Notes: generated by a model from the sequence alone, not told the origin. Positions 34,133 to 43,177 are shown, counted from the first letter of the stretch. The stretch is 64,000 bases of DNA from DASZTV01 sp036267875 (GCA_036267875.1 DATAVE010000117.1:43293-107292); one strand, 5' to 3'. Translations and numbers: made by a program.

Positions 34133-35277
34133 CGCACCACCCTGCGCGTGACCCATTCGGCCATTGCGTCGAGCGCCTGTTCCAGCAACTCCGGGGTCCC
34201 TTCGTAGTAGTGACCGGCACCCTTGATGGCGACTAGCTCGCTGGTCTCGCCTGCGGCCTCATGCATCTCTTGACCCATGTGCGGATGGACAGTGACGTCG
34301 GCTGTGCCGTACTCGACCAGGACCGGCACTGCGACGTCGGGCAGCCAGCGCACCGCGTTGCCCAATGAGTGGTCGACCGACCACTGGTTGAGCCACGCGC
34401 GCGCGGTATTGAAGCGCCCGATCCCGGCCGGCAAGTAGTTGGCGACGGCCGGTGGCCCCCACAGCGAGACCCCGATAGGACGATCGCTCGGGTCGATCGC
34501 ACCGTCCAGAAATCGCAAATCGGCGCATGTGCCATGGACGACGAACGGCACATCGTCGAGACCTTCCGGGCCCGAGCCAGACTTCAGCGCAACCAGCTGC
34601 TCCTCGCACCAGCGAGAGATCCGGCGGTTGCGCTCAAGCTGGGCGGCGCGATAGGTCGCGATGAACTCCGGCGTGAAGGGTGGTGCGTTGCGTTCGTCGT
34701 ACATGTCGAGGCTGGCGTCGCGGTCGAACGGGCGCAGCTCGTCGGTGATTGCGGGGTCGAGCCATTCGCTCGACAACCGCGCCCGGCTCGGGTGTGCCAT
34801 GAACATCACGAGCCCGTCGAGTGGCGGCAGGTCGGCCTGGGTGAGGTCGGGACCACCTCCCGGCGGGTTGCTGACTGTGGGATTGCGCGCCTGCGCCTGG
34901 TAGTACGGCGCGGTCGATGCTCCGCCCGAGTTCCCGACGAGCACGACGTGCCGGTAGCCGAGAACCTCGCGTAGGTGCCGCACGACGGCGCCGATGTCGA
35001 GCAGGCAGTTCTCGAGTAGGAGCGAGGAGTCGTTGCCGACGTATCTCGTAGTCAGGCCGACCGCGCCGAAGCCGCGCGCCGCGATGCCGGGCAACGCGTA
35101 ATGACCCAGGAAGTTCGCGGTGGGATGGCAGAACATGATGGCCGTGTCTCGTGGTGAGCCGGACTCGCGGACCTCGCTCGCCCACACGGTCTTGGCGAGC
35201 CGGGCGACTCCGGAGTAGATCTCGACGCGGGAGTGGGCGTCGGCGGCCGCCGCGACGAGGTTGCGCTCGATGCTCAA
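34129..35277 (-). CDS. Alpha/beta hydrolase
   Basis: 382-aa cytoplasmic alpha/beta hydrolase without a signal peptide. Nucleophile elbow VVLVGNSGGAST, likely acid in LVEYGTADVTVHP and histidine in IKGAGHYYEGTP. MFCHPTANFLGHYALPG probably forms the oxyanion hole. Could cleave an ester, a lactone or a C-C bond of a ring-cleaved intermediate; the substrate is not readable. Coupled to its neighbours by 4-base overlaps, between DUF35 and the thiolase-like gene in the P450-led operon. Confidence 0.88.
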   Translation of the reverse strand: MSIERNLVAAAADAHSRVEIYSGVARLAKTVWASEVRESGSPRDTAIMFCHPTANFLGHYALPGIAARGFGAVGLTTRYVGNDSSLLLENCLLDIGAVVRHLREVLGYRHVVLVGNSGGASTAPYYQAQARNPTVSNPPGGGPDLTQADLPPLDGLVMFMAHPSRARLSSEWLDPAITDELRPFDRDASLDMYDERNAPPFTPEFIATYRAAQLERNRRISRWCEEQLVALKSGSGPEGLDDVPFVVHGTCADLRFLDGAIDPSDRPIGVSLWGPPAVANYLPAGIGRFNTARAWLNQWSVDHSLGNAVRWLPDVAVPVLVEYGTADVTVHPHMGQEMHEAAGETSELVAIKGAGHYYEGTPELLEQALDAMAEWVTRRVVR

Positions 35278-35690
35278 CGGACTGGCCGGAAGCAGGGCGA
35301 GACGATCTCGTCGTTCAGCGGTTGGAACGTCACTTCGAGCGGCATTCCGATACTCAGCTCCTCGGCGTCGGCTTCGACGATTCGGGTCATGACCCGCGGC
35401 CCCTCTTCGAGATCGACGACCGCCGCGACGTAGGGCACCTGCTCATCGAAGGGCGGCAGGTCGTTGAGGTAGACAGTGGAGTAGGTGTACAGCGTCGCCC
35501 GCCCGCTGGCGTCTTCCCACGGCACGTTGCCGCTCCAGCAGAAGGGGCAGAACGGCCGCGGGTAGTGATGTGCGCGACCGCAGTCCGAACAGCGCCGAAT
35601 CAGGAAGCGGCCCTCCGTCGCCGCCTGCCAGAACGGCTCGGTTTCGGCCTCGATCGTCGGGAGATCGCTGCGAGGTCGGGTAGCTGTCAT
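35274..35690 (-). CDS. DUF35/OB-fold zinc-ribbon protein
   Basis: 138 aa. Zinc ribbon with four cysteines (RRCSDCGRAHHY and PFCPFCWSGN) followed by an OB-fold (ATLYTYSTVYLNDLPPFDEQ). A probable partner of the thiolase-like protein at 32987, from which it is separated by the hydrolase gene. ATG-stop overlaps on both sides (ATGA) put it in tight translational coupling with the AMP ligase upstream and hydrolase downstream. Confidence 0.9.
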   Translation of the reverse strand: MTATRPRSDLPTIEAETEPFWQAATEGRFLIRRCSDCGRAHHYPRPFCPFCWSGNVPWEDASGRATLYTYSTVYLNDLPPFDEQVPYVAAVVDLEEGPRVMTRIVEADAEELSIGMPLEVTFQPLNDEIVSPCFRPVR

Positions 35691-37252
35691 CCGGTTCTCC
35701 CGTCGGTGATCATCGTTCGCAGCTCTCGTTTGAGGACCTTGCCGTAGGCGTTGCGCGGCAAGGTGTCGAGGAAGCAGTAGCGGCGGGGGCGCTTGTACGT
35801 CGCAAGCGCGCCGTCGCAGAGCTTCTCGAGCTCGGTCTCGCTCACCGGGTCGGCGGGATCGGTCACGACGACGGCCACCACCTGCTCGCCCCAGGTGCGA
35901 TCCGGCACCCCAATCACGGCGACGTCCCTCACCCCCGGATGGTGGAGCAGGGCTGACTCGACTTCGACGGCGTATACGTTCGAGCCACCGGTGATGATCA
36001 TGTCCTTCACGCGGTCGAGCAGGGTCAGGGCGCCGGTCTCGTCGAGCCGCCCGAGGTCGCCGGTGTGCAGCCAGCCGTCGCGGAGTGCTTGCGCCGTCTC
36101 CTCCGGACGCTTCCAGTAGCCGGTCATGACCGCTGGCCCGCTCACGACTAGCTCCCCGACGGCACCAGCTGGGACGGCGTTGCCGGCCTCGTCGACGATC
36201 CGGATCGACATCCCGGGTCGGGCGTAGCCGGCCGAGGACAGTCGGGATGGCGCTGGTTCGGCGAGAGCAGCGAGGTGGTCGTCGGGGCTCAGCACGGTAG
36301 CGGTCATCGGTGTCTCACCCTGGCCGTAGAGCTGAACCAGTCGTGGCCCGAAGACACCGAGTGCGCGACGCAGCTCCGGCTCAGGGAACGGCGCCCCTCC
36401 GTAGACGACGTAGCGGAGATCCGGAAGCTCGAGGGGACGGTCGCCGGCGGCGTCCGCGACCATGATGATCTGGGTCGGCACCAGCCAGGTGTTCGTGACC
36501 TTGTGTGCGGACATGAGAGAGGTGATCGCCGTGGGCTCGAATCGCCCGCTCGGCGCGATCACATGATGCGCGCCGCGAGCGGTCGTGGCGAGCGCGTGAA
36601 ATCCGGCGCCGTGGGTGAGCGGCGCGGCGTGAAGTGTCACGTCGTTGCCGGACATGGGCGTCAGGTCCGCGAGCCAGGACGAGGTGACGAAGTTGAGGAT
36701 GCCGTGCGTGAGCATTGCTCCCTTCGGTCGACCGGTCGTGCCAGATGTGTAGAACAGCCAGGCGAGGGTGTCGCGATCGACCGTCACCTCGAGAGGCTCG
36801 CGATCTCGCTCGGCCGCGATCACGGCCTCGTAGCTCACGGCTTCGCGCCAGCCCTCGGTCGGCTTGGTTGCGTCGTCGACGCTGATCACCCGAACGTTGC
36901 CGGTAACCGCTGAGTCGACGACGTCGCGCATCGCGGATGTGGTCACGAGGACAACGGCGCCCGAGTCCTCGAGGTGGTAGGCGACCTCCGCCGACTGGAA
37001 CTTCGCGTTGAGCGGCACCCAGCCGACTCCTGCGGTGAAGCAGGCGAACATCGTTTCGATCAGCTCGGGAGAGTTCGGCATCAGGCAGGCGACCCGTTCG
37101 CCTGGGGTGGCTCCGAGGCCGCACAGGCCATGCGCGAGGGCGTTCACGCGCTCGGCCAGCTCGCGATATGTGGACATGCGGTCGCCTTGGGTGACGGCCG
37201 GCGCATCCGGGGTTCGGCGGGCCGCGTTGGTCAGGAGGCGGCCGAGGTTCAT
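35687..37252 (-). CDS. AMP-forming acyl-CoA synthetase
   Basis: 521-aa ANL ligase: LFYTSGTTGRPKGAMLTHG, QLYGQGETPMTATVL, HTGDLGRLDETGALTLLDR, IITGGSNVYAVEVE and the catalytic Lys in LPRNAYGKVLKREL. ATG at 37252 lies in the stop of the P450 gene (ATGA). Direct coupling to a P450 suggests it activates the acid formed by oxidation of a terminal methyl, as in CYP125-type pathways; inference from context. Confidence 0.94.
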   Translation of the reverse strand: MNLGRLLTNAARRTPDAPAVTQGDRMSTYRELAERVNALAHGLCGLGATPGERVACLMPNSPELIETMFACFTAGVGWVPLNAKFQSAEVAYHLEDSGAVVLVTTSAMRDVVDSAVTGNVRVISVDDATKPTEGWREAVSYEAVIAAERDREPLEVTVDRDTLAWLFYTSGTTGRPKGAMLTHGILNFVTSSWLADLTPMSGNDVTLHAAPLTHGAGFHALATTARGAHHVIAPSGRFEPTAITSLMSAHKVTNTWLVPTQIIMVADAAGDRPLELPDLRYVVYGGAPFPEPELRRALGVFGPRLVQLYGQGETPMTATVLSPDDHLAALAEPAPSRLSSAGYARPGMSIRIVDEAGNAVPAGAVGELVVSGPAVMTGYWKRPEETAQALRDGWLHTGDLGRLDETGALTLLDRVKDMIITGGSNVYAVEVESALLHHPGVRDVAVIGVPDRTWGEQVVAVVVTDPADPVSETELEKLCDGALATYKRPRRYCFLDTLPRNAYGKVLKRELRTMITDGRTG

Positions 37253-38481
37253 GTATGCGCGAGGAGCTCGTGCATCGTGCGGAAGACGAGGTTGGGAACG
37301 ATCGCGAACTCCTGGTCTTCCACCAGACGAAGATCGGGGTACTGCGCAGTCAACAGTTCCAGCGCGATCTTCATCTCGAGTCGTGCAAGCGGTGCGCCGA
37401 GGCACAAGTGCACCCCCTTGCCGAAGCTGAGGTGGGTACGGGCGTTGTCCCGCGTGATGTCGAAGCGGTCAGGCTCGGCGAAGTGCGCTTCGTCGCGGTG
37501 GGCCGAAGCAAAGGTCATGAACAGCTGCGCGCCCTGCGGAAGGTCGACGCCGGCAAGTGTCGTCGGGCGGCTCGTGATCCTCCGCCACCCGAGGATCGGC
37601 GGGTCGTAACGGAGCATCTCCTCGACCGCGTTGTCGATCAGGCTCGGGTCAGCGACGAGCATCTTCCACTGGTCCTGGTTGGCCAGCAGGTAGCGCAGCC
37701 CACCCGTGAACAGGTTGGTGGTGCTGTCGTGCCCGGCGAGAGCAATCGAGTAGACGATGCTTACGCAGTCGTTGAAGGTCACTTCCTCGTGCTCGTCGGA
37801 CCAGGCGAGCAGATCTGAGGTGAAGTCGTCGGCCGGCTGGTTGCGCCGGCTGGCGACGTGGTTCTCGACGTACGTCCAGAACGACACGACGTTGTGCGCG
37901 ACCTCGACCTGCTCCTCGTCGGAGAGCCGGCCGTACGTCAGCAGGATCCGTTTGGTGCACCAGCTCTTGAGCAGCTCCCAGTCCGACTCCGGGAAGCCGA
38001 GCAGGCTGAACCCGGCGTAGCCGGGCAATGGGAACGCGAGGCTCGCGACAAGATCGACCGTCTCCTGACCCGCGAAGCCGTCCAGGATCTTCTGGGTCTG
38101 TTCGCGCAGGACTGGCTCCAGCGAACGGATCCGTCGTGGGGACATGTTGCGCAGAACCGCGGTACGCATCGGCGCATGGCGCGGCGGGTCCGCGTTGGTC
38201 AGCGTCGGGACTCTGCGTACGCCACCGGCGAGAATCTCGGCCGCCGCGGGGCAGACCGGGTACACCGGCGACGATGCGTTCGCCGCCAGAAAGGTGTCGC
38301 GGTCGAGCAGGACCTGCTCGATGTCGGCATACGTCGTCACGAAGTAGAGGTCGAGCTCGGCATGGTGGAGCACCGGTCCCTCTGCGCGCATGTCAGCAAG
38401 CTGGGGGAACGGGTTCGTCAGAAACTCGGCGTCGAGCGGATCGAACCGTTGTGTGACCGGGCAGCCGTTCGGGATCGTCAC
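37249..38481 (-). CDS. Cytochrome P450
   Basis: 410-aa soluble bacterial P450. Heme-thiolate motif SFGKGVHLCLGAPLARLE with Cys360, I-helix AGHDSTT with the oxygen-activating Asp-Ser and Thr, and ExxR in EEMLRYDPP. No membrane anchor. GTG 38481 was chosen because TACCCT stands 6 bases upstream and no ribosome site exists; longer reading upstream is not supported. Heads an operon with AMP ligase, DUF35, hydrolase and thiolase-like genes, so probably hydroxylates or carboxylates the substrate before CoA activation. No ferredoxin next to it; the one at 45154 may serve both P450s. Confidence 0.95.
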   Translation of the reverse strand: MTIPNGCPVTQRFDPLDAEFLTNPFPQLADMRAEGPVLHHAELDLYFVTTYADIEQVLLDRDTFLAANASSPVYPVCPAAAEILAGGVRRVPTLTNADPPRHAPMRTAVLRNMSPRRIRSLEPVLREQTQKILDGFAGQETVDLVASLAFPLPGYAGFSLLGFPESDWELLKSWCTKRILLTYGRLSDEEQVEVAHNVVSFWTYVENHVASRRNQPADDFTSDLLAWSDEHEEVTFNDCVSIVYSIALAGHDSTTNLFTGGLRYLLANQDQWKMLVADPSLIDNAVEEMLRYDPPILGWRRITSRPTTLAGVDLPQGAQLFMTFASAHRDEAHFAEPDRFDITRDNARTHLSFGKGVHLCLGAPLARLEMKIALELLTAQYPDLRLVEDQEFAIVPNLVFRTMHELLAHT

Positions 38482-38517
38482 GATGACAGGGTAATCACAG
38501 ATGTCAGATTCGGTCGA
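38482..38517 (-). promoter_or_regulatory. Leaderless promoter and inverted repeat upstream of the 38481 P450
   Basis: Read leftwards: TCGACC (38517-38512), 18-bp spacer, TACCCT (38493-38488), 6 bases, then GTG at 38481. An inverted repeat TGACA (38484-38488) / TGTCA (38502-38506), 13 bp apart, brackets the -10 and could be a repressor site. The region to 38565 is shared with the rightward NTF2-fold gene. Confidence 0.5.
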
Positions 38518-38565
38518 GAGCGCGTCGATGACGTTCGAGCCCGATCGGTCGCCATACTCCGGGCC

Positions 38566-39036
38566 ATGGAGATCTGGGAGCTGGTCGCCCGCGAGGAGAT
38601 CCGCGAGTGCATCGCGGGATACAACGCCTACGGTGACTCGGGTCGGATGACCGAGATGCTCGATGTGTTTGCGGATGACGCCGTCATGGAGATCGAAGGC
38701 GTTGCCGCCGTTGGCCGGGAGGCGATCACCGCGGTCATGAAGGATGCCGGTCGCCAGTTCATCGCCTATGCCAGGTCGGTGGGCACGCGACGCGGTGGAC
38801 CGATCCTTCGCCACTTCACCTCGACCGTGACGATCCGCGTCGAGTCGCAGACGAGGGCGAGCGCGAGCCTCTACTACTTCGTGCTGATGCATCACGGGCT
38901 TGATCACTGGGGCCGGTACGAAGACGACTACCGACTCGTCGACGGCCGCTGGCGGATCAGCCATCGGCGAGAGTGGATGGACGGCGCGATCGAGGGAGGC
39001 TTCGGCGCGCAGGCCCTTGCCGCCCCGCGTCTGTAG
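38566..39036 (+). CDS. NTF2/SnoaL-like small protein
   Basis: 156-aa alpha+beta-barrel protein of the nuclear-transport-factor-2 fold: ELVAREEIRECIAGYNAYGD with MTEMLDVFADDAVMEI at the N-terminus and GRYEDDYRLVDGRWRISHRREW in the last strands. Family includes ketosteroid isomerases, dehydratases and ring-hydroxylase beta subunits; the classical ketosteroid-isomerase residues cannot be assigned. The ATG follows a weak -10-like CATACT at 7 nt. Divergent from the P450 with 84 bases between. Confidence 0.85.
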   Translation: MEIWELVAREEIRECIAGYNAYGDSGRMTEMLDVFADDAVMEIEGVAAVGREAITAVMKDAGRQFIAYARSVGTRRGGPILRHFTSTVTIRVESQTRASASLYYFVLMHHGLDHWGRYEDDYRLVDGRWRISHRREWMDGAIEGGFGAQALAAPRL

Positions 39037-39113
39037 GACCGGCCGGGCCTGACGCGGTTTAGGGCGCCCGTTGCTAGAGTCAACGGCGTTCACTCTGACC
39101 GCGGAGGCCCTGC

Positions 39114-39845
39114 GTGGAGGTCCGCCAACCGGTATTCGACTTCGCCGGTATCGATCCCGTCTGGGCGAGTGATGTGCCGCTGGTCCACTGGGTCAACGCG
39201 TACGGCCTCATCCCCGCGTATATCGAGCCCTTCATGATCAAGGTCATGCAGCGCGCCCGGCCGTTGCTCGATCCGGTTGCTGACGCAGAGCTCCTCCGCG
39301 ACAGCGGATATCCGGAGATGTCCGACCACGAGCAGGCGTTGGCGCGCCAGTACGAAGAGCTTCTCGAGACCAAGCCGCTCGACTGGCTGCTCGGGTACTG
39401 CGAGGGGTTCGAGTCGATGGGCCTGGTCGTGGCGAACGCCTGGGTGGACGGAGCGCTCCAGGCATCGCTGCCGGACGCCGATCCACGGCCGATCGCACTC
39501 TGGCGGTGGCACCTCGCCGAGGAGTACGAACATCGAACCGTCGTGTTCCGGGTGCTCAGGGCGCTGTACGGCGAGCGTCCGTCGCGTTTCTATCGGTTGC
39601 GGCTGCTCGGCCTACTCCACGTGATGCGGCATCTTGGGCGGGCCGTGGTGGGACTACACACCTATCTGGTCGAGTCGCATGCCGATGCCGCCGGGCGCTC
39701 TCTCGATCGCCGGGCGCGGCGCCTTCCGAGCAGCGGAGCGTTCGGACTGCCGGCGTTGGCAATCGTCAAGGTTCTGGCTCCGCGATACGACCCGATGGAC
39801 GTACCGCCTCCAACGCGGCTCGCAGAGGCGTTGGCCCTTCGTTGA
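39114..39845 (+). CDS. Predicted metal-dependent hydrolase (PF10118-like)
   Basis: 243 aa. All-alpha protein with the WHLAEEYEHRTVVFRV motif, an ExxxH-type pair reminiscent of the metal-dependent hydrolase family PF10118/COG3687, and a second acidic-histidine stretch ESHADAAG. GTG start with GGAGG 6 nt upstream. No signal peptide, one hydrophobic stretch around residues 160-180 may be buried helix. Reaction unknown. Its stop overlaps the -35 of the next gene's promoter. Confidence 0.72.
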   Translation: MEVRQPVFDFAGIDPVWASDVPLVHWVNAYGLIPAYIEPFMIKVMQRARPLLDPVADAELLRDSGYPEMSDHEQALARQYEELLETKPLDWLLGYCEGFESMGLVVANAWVDGALQASLPDADPRPIALWRWHLAEEYEHRTVVFRVLRALYGERPSRFYRLRLLGLLHVMRHLGRAVVGLHTYLVESHADAAGRSLDRRARRLPSSGAFGLPALAIVKVLAPRYDPMDVPPPTRLAEALALR

Positions 39846-39877
39846 CGCGATCTGACGCGAGCGTTTACGGTCGCCCT
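39842..39877 (+). promoter_or_regulatory. Leaderless promoter of the split-barrel flavin gene
   Basis: TTGACG (39842-39847), 18-bp spacer, TACGGT (39866-39871), 6 bases, then GTG at 39878. The -35 overlaps the stop codon of the preceding gene, so transcription of 39878-41043 can be independent of it. Confidence 0.65.
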
Positions 39878-40456
39878 GTGGACCTCGACGCGGCCGCCTT
39901 CACGCTCGGGGGCCTTCGGATGTATCCGCTCGCGGTCACGACCCGCTCCGGCGAAACAGCGAACGGGCTGATCGCGCTGTCGGGCGGGTCGGGAAGCATC
40001 GTCGCCGACGCGCCGCGGGCGATGATCGGGTTGTCGAAGTACAACCTCACCCACGATCTCGTGGTGGGTTCGGGCGTGTTCGCGATGCACCTTCTTGCCG
40101 CTGATCCGCCCGAGGCCCTCGCCAGCTCGCTATCGATCATCATGGCGCTCGGCGCGGCATCCGGACGAGATGGAGACAAGCTCGGGTCGCTCGCGACCAA
40201 GGATGGCGTGACGGGCTGCCCGATCCTCACGGACGCGCTCGCATACGTCGAAGGCCGGGTCGTCAACTCGATGGACTGCGAGGAGAACACAGTCTTTCTC
40301 GCCGATGTCGTCGCCTCCGAACGACTGCGTGACGGGCATCGCCTCAACGTCGGGGATGCCTGGAAGGCGCTGCCGCCGGAGTGGCTCGAGACTTATGAGC
40401 GAAACCACGCACCGCAAGCCGCTGATGCGCGCCGACGCCGAGGGCTGGAGGCCTGA
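39878..40456 (+). CDS. Flavin-reductase-like FMN-binding split-barrel protein
   Basis: 192-aa split-barrel flavoprotein of the flavin reductase family: TANGLIALSGGSGSIVADAP is the FMN-phosphate loop region, RAMIGLSKYNLTHDLV and VFAMHLLAAD form the barrel, and DCEENTVFLADVVA is near the C-terminus. May supply reduced flavin to a monooxygenase or bind F420/heme as related split barrels do. GTG 39878 fits the leaderless promoter. The stop overlaps the next ATG by one base. Confidence 0.84.
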   Translation: MDLDAAAFTLGGLRMYPLAVTTRSGETANGLIALSGGSGSIVADAPRAMIGLSKYNLTHDLVVGSGVFAMHLLAADPPEALASSLSIIMALGAASGRDGDKLGSLATKDGVTGCPILTDALAYVEGRVVNSMDCEENTVFLADVVASERLRDGHRLNVGDAWKALPPEWLETYERNHAPQAADARRRRGLEA

Positions 40457-41043
40457 TGAGTGAGACGACCTATCCACGTGAAGAGGTAGAGCAGGCTTTC
40501 CGCCACTACTTCATGACAGGCCCGGTCCTCGAGGACTGGATTGCCTGGTCGCAGCTGTTCACCGACGAGGCGACGTACAACGACCACTACTGGGGAACGT
40601 TCCACGGACCCGCAGAGATCCAGCGGTTCCTCGAGGGGACGATGTCCTACGCGTCCTTCGTCTACTCGCCACTGGTCTGGTACAACATCGACGGCTCGCA
40701 GGTGGTCTACAAGGTGATCAACCGCGCCGACAACCCGCAGCCGGGAGGGGCACCGTTCGAATGCCCCTCACTTCAGGTCATCCAGTACGCCGGCAACGGC
40801 AAGTGGGCCTCAGAGGATGACTGGTGGACGACCCGAGAGATGCGGCTGCTCGGCACCGATTGGGTCGCCGCTGTCTCGAGCCATCCTGATGCCGACACGC
40901 TTTCGCGCGCCGACTGGGGCGACTGGATCGACTGGGCTCGTCCACCGGCTGGTCACATCGCAAAGCCGTCATGGGTCGGGCGCGACATCCCGGGCATCGC
41001 CCGGCTTGCCGACATCACCTTCGGGGACCGCCATCGGAGGTAG
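40456..41043 (+). CDS. NTF2/SnoaL-like protein
   Basis: 195-aa protein of NTF2-like fold: EEVEQAFRHYFMTG and WSQLFTDEATYNDHYWGTFH at the N-terminus with HGPAEIQRFLEGTMS. Two tryptophan-rich strands (SEDDWWTTREMRLL) follow, and the last 55 residues are an extension without recognisable motif. Function unknown; probably a lyase- or isomerase-type pocket protein for a hydrophobic ring compound. ATG shares one base with the preceding stop; the last 29 bases overlap the opposing luciferase-family gene. Confidence 0.78.
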   Translation: MSETTYPREEVEQAFRHYFMTGPVLEDWIAWSQLFTDEATYNDHYWGTFHGPAEIQRFLEGTMSYASFVYSPLVWYNIDGSQVVYKVINRADNPQPGGAPFECPSLQVIQYAGNGKWASEDDWWTTREMRLLGTDWVAAVSSHPDADTLSRADWGDWIDWARPPAGHIAKPSWVGRDIPGIARLADITFGDRHRR

Positions 41044-42088
41044 CGCGCACGACGTCGCCGAGCTGGTCAGGCGTGCTGCCGTGCAGCACGAGCTCGTCCG
41101 CCCCAGCGCGGATGAAGTCGTCGAGCCTTCGGGCACACTCCTGAGGGCTGCCGACCGCGGAGGCCGACGTCAACCACTCGCGCGGCAGGGCATCGGCCGC
41201 CTCGGTCAGCTGGTCGCGGGTGCGTACCGAGTCGGCTGCACCCCGGATGCCCGTGAGCTGTGGGTGCGAACGCAGGTCATCAAGCGGCCCCGTGTCCCAG
41301 CCGTTGACCGCGGCGAGCTGCTCGCCAAAGCCGGGGATCTGAAAGTATGTGACCGCACGGCCACCGACCACCGCGGCCTCTTCCTCAGCCGGCAGGCCCG
41401 ATGCCGTCACGACGGTCGCGTAGACGGTGAGCGCGTTCGGATCGCGCCCCGCAGCCTCGGCCGCCCTCCGCGCGATCTGGGCCGAGCGTCCGACCGCTTC
41501 CGGGGTGAGAAACGGATGGAGCAGAACGCCGTCGAAGTGGGCGCCGGCGAGCTCGAGAGTCTTTGGTCCGATCGCCGCGAGGACCAGAGGCGGGACCGGC
41601 GCGTCGGGCACGTCCGCGAGGCGCAGCGACGGAAAGGCGCCGGCGGGCCCGTCGTAGGAGACCTTCTCGCCCGCACACAGCCGCCGCAGCATGTCCGCCG
41701 AGTCGACCAGAACCTGGCTGGTCATGGCGGGTAGCCCGGCCGCGCGATACAGCGAGGCGACCGATCGGCCGAATCCGAGGACCATCCGCCCGCCGGTCAT
41801 GGCCTGTGACGTCATGGCCATCGAAGCCAGCACCGCCGGTTGGCGTACCAGGAACTGCGTGATGCCCGAGGCGATTCGAACCGAGGAGGTCGTCTGGCTC
41901 AGCGCGCCGGCGATCACGCCGAGGTCCTTCGTGCCCCAACGTTCGGAGAGCCAGACGGTGCCCATGCCGAGTGCCTCTGCCGCCTGCGCCTGGGTGACGA
42001 CCGGTCGCGGGTCGCAGACCCGCCCGGGCAACACGTATGCACCGAGCCGGCGGACATCGATGTGCACGGTCTGGTCTCCCGTTGCCAT
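41015..42088 (-). CDS. Luciferase-like (LLM) oxidoreductase, probably F420-dependent
   Basis: 357-aa TIM-barrel oxidoreductase: GMGTVWLSERWGTKDLG, SVRIASGITQFLVRQP and TGGRMVLGFGRS are characteristic of the LLM family found in actinobacteria with coenzyme F420. VVLAAIGPKTLELAGAHFDG is the usual second-half signature. It likely oxidises or reduces an alcohol, ketone or enone with F420 (flavin is the alternative). ATG at 42088 is preceded by TATCGT at 6 nt. Divergent from the phosphotransferase with 20 bases between the starts. Confidence 0.9.
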   Translation of the reverse strand: MATGDQTVHIDVRRLGAYVLPGRVCDPRPVVTQAQAAEALGMGTVWLSERWGTKDLGVIAGALSQTTSSVRIASGITQFLVRQPAVLASMAMTSQAMTGGRMVLGFGRSVASLYRAAGLPAMTSQVLVDSADMLRRLCAGEKVSYDGPAGAFPSLRLADVPDAPVPPLVLAAIGPKTLELAGAHFDGVLLHPFLTPEAVGRSAQIARRAAEAAGRDPNALTVYATVVTASGLPAEEEAAVVGGRAVTYFQIPGFGEQLAAVNGWDTGPLDDLRSHPQLTGIRGAADSVRTRDQLTEAADALPREWLTSASAVGSPQECARRLDDFIRAGADELVLHGSTPDQLGDVVRATSDGGPRR

Positions 42089-42108
42089 CCTCGAACGATA
42101 GGGCCGCG
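42089..42108. promoter_or_regulatory. 20-bp divergent gap with leaderless -10
   Basis: Between ATG 42088 (minus) and GTG 42109 (plus). TATCGT on the minus strand (42100-42095) is 6 bases from the ATG, with no clear -35. The rightward promoter is not evident. Confidence 0.42.
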
Positions 42109-43170
42109 GTGCCGCTACCCGATCGTGACGCGATCAGCGGCTGGCTCACCGACCGGCTCCTTGCCGACGGATGTAGCAACCTATCGATCGGCGACGTGTC
42201 GACCCCGAACGCCGGCTTCTCCGGCCAGACGGTGCTCTTCGATGCATCGTGGCGTGATGGCAAGGGGGAGCCCCATACTCACGACCTGGTCCTGCGATTG
42301 CAGCAGGCCGATCATCAGGTCTACCTCGCGAGCGACGCCGTCCGCCAGGCCCGCACGATGCAAGCGCTGGCGCCGTTTGCCGGGGTGGCGGTCCCGCGGG
42401 TTCGGTTCGTCGAGACCGATACCTCCGCGCTCGGCGCTGCGTTCTACGTGATGGATCGGGTCGACGGACGGATCCCCGTCGACGTACCGAGCTGGCACTC
42501 GCGGGGATGGACGGTCGAGCTCGCGCCCGCTCGGCGTACCGAGCTCTACGACAACGGGCTGTCGGCGATGGTCGCGTTGCACCGCGTCGACCCGCATGAC
42601 GGGTTCGAGTTCCTCGTCGAACCTGGCGAAGGGACGGCCCTCGCGCGCAACGTAGCGATGGTGCAGCGCTGGTACGACGCGTGTGAGCCGGGACGACGGT
42701 ACGGCGGTGAGGTGCTGGCAACCGCGCTTGGAATGGTCAGCGACCTGATGCCTGCTGACGACGCCGAGGTGGTGATCTGGGGCGATGCGCGGATGGGCAA
42801 CATCGTGTTCGCCGACGACCTCGGCGTCGCGGCGATGCTGGATTGGGAGGCAGCGACTACCGGACCGCCAGGGATGGACCTCGGGTGGTGGCTGATGTTC
42901 GAGAACTTGCTGTGTGAAGCACGTGGCGCACAACGACTAGAAGGCGTCGCGGATCGCGACGGGACGATCCGGCGCTACGCAGAGCTCGCAGGCAGGTCAG
43001 TCGGTGAGGTCGACTACTACGAGCTGCTCGCGGACGTCGGGATCATGCTGATCACGAGCGTCATCGCCGACAACGCGGTGCGGAGCGGAGCGATCTCCTT
43101 GGAGCAATCGAGCGGCTACCCCAACCGGATCGTCGCAATGACCGAGGCGTCGATCAACCGGCTGCGGTGA
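42109..43170 (+). CDS. APH/ChoK-like phosphotransferase family protein
   Basis: 353-aa protein-kinase-like fold of the aminoglycoside phosphotransferase family. VIWGDARMGNIVF is the catalytic loop (His of HGD replaced by Trp, Asp and Asn kept), and AAMLDWEAATTGPPGMDLGW is the DFG-like metal site. The variant is typical of APH-domain proteins near acyl-CoA dehydrogenases in actinobacteria. Possible role: phosphorylating a hydroxyl group of a CoA ester, as in the ACAD10/ACAD11 pathway for 4-hydroxy acids; this is analogy. GTG 42109 has no clear ribosome site. Confidence 0.86.
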   Translation: MPLPDRDAISGWLTDRLLADGCSNLSIGDVSTPNAGFSGQTVLFDASWRDGKGEPHTHDLVLRLQQADHQVYLASDAVRQARTMQALAPFAGVAVPRVRFVETDTSALGAAFYVMDRVDGRIPVDVPSWHSRGWTVELAPARRTELYDNGLSAMVALHRVDPHDGFEFLVEPGEGTALARNVAMVQRWYDACEPGRRYGGEVLATALGMVSDLMPADDAEVVIWGDARMGNIVFADDLGVAAMLDWEAATTGPPGMDLGWWLMFENLLCEARGAQRLEGVADRDGTIRRYAELAGRSVGEVDYYELLADVGIMLITSVIADNAVRSGAISLEQSSGYPNRIVAMTEASINRLR

Positions 43171-43177
43171 CCGACCG

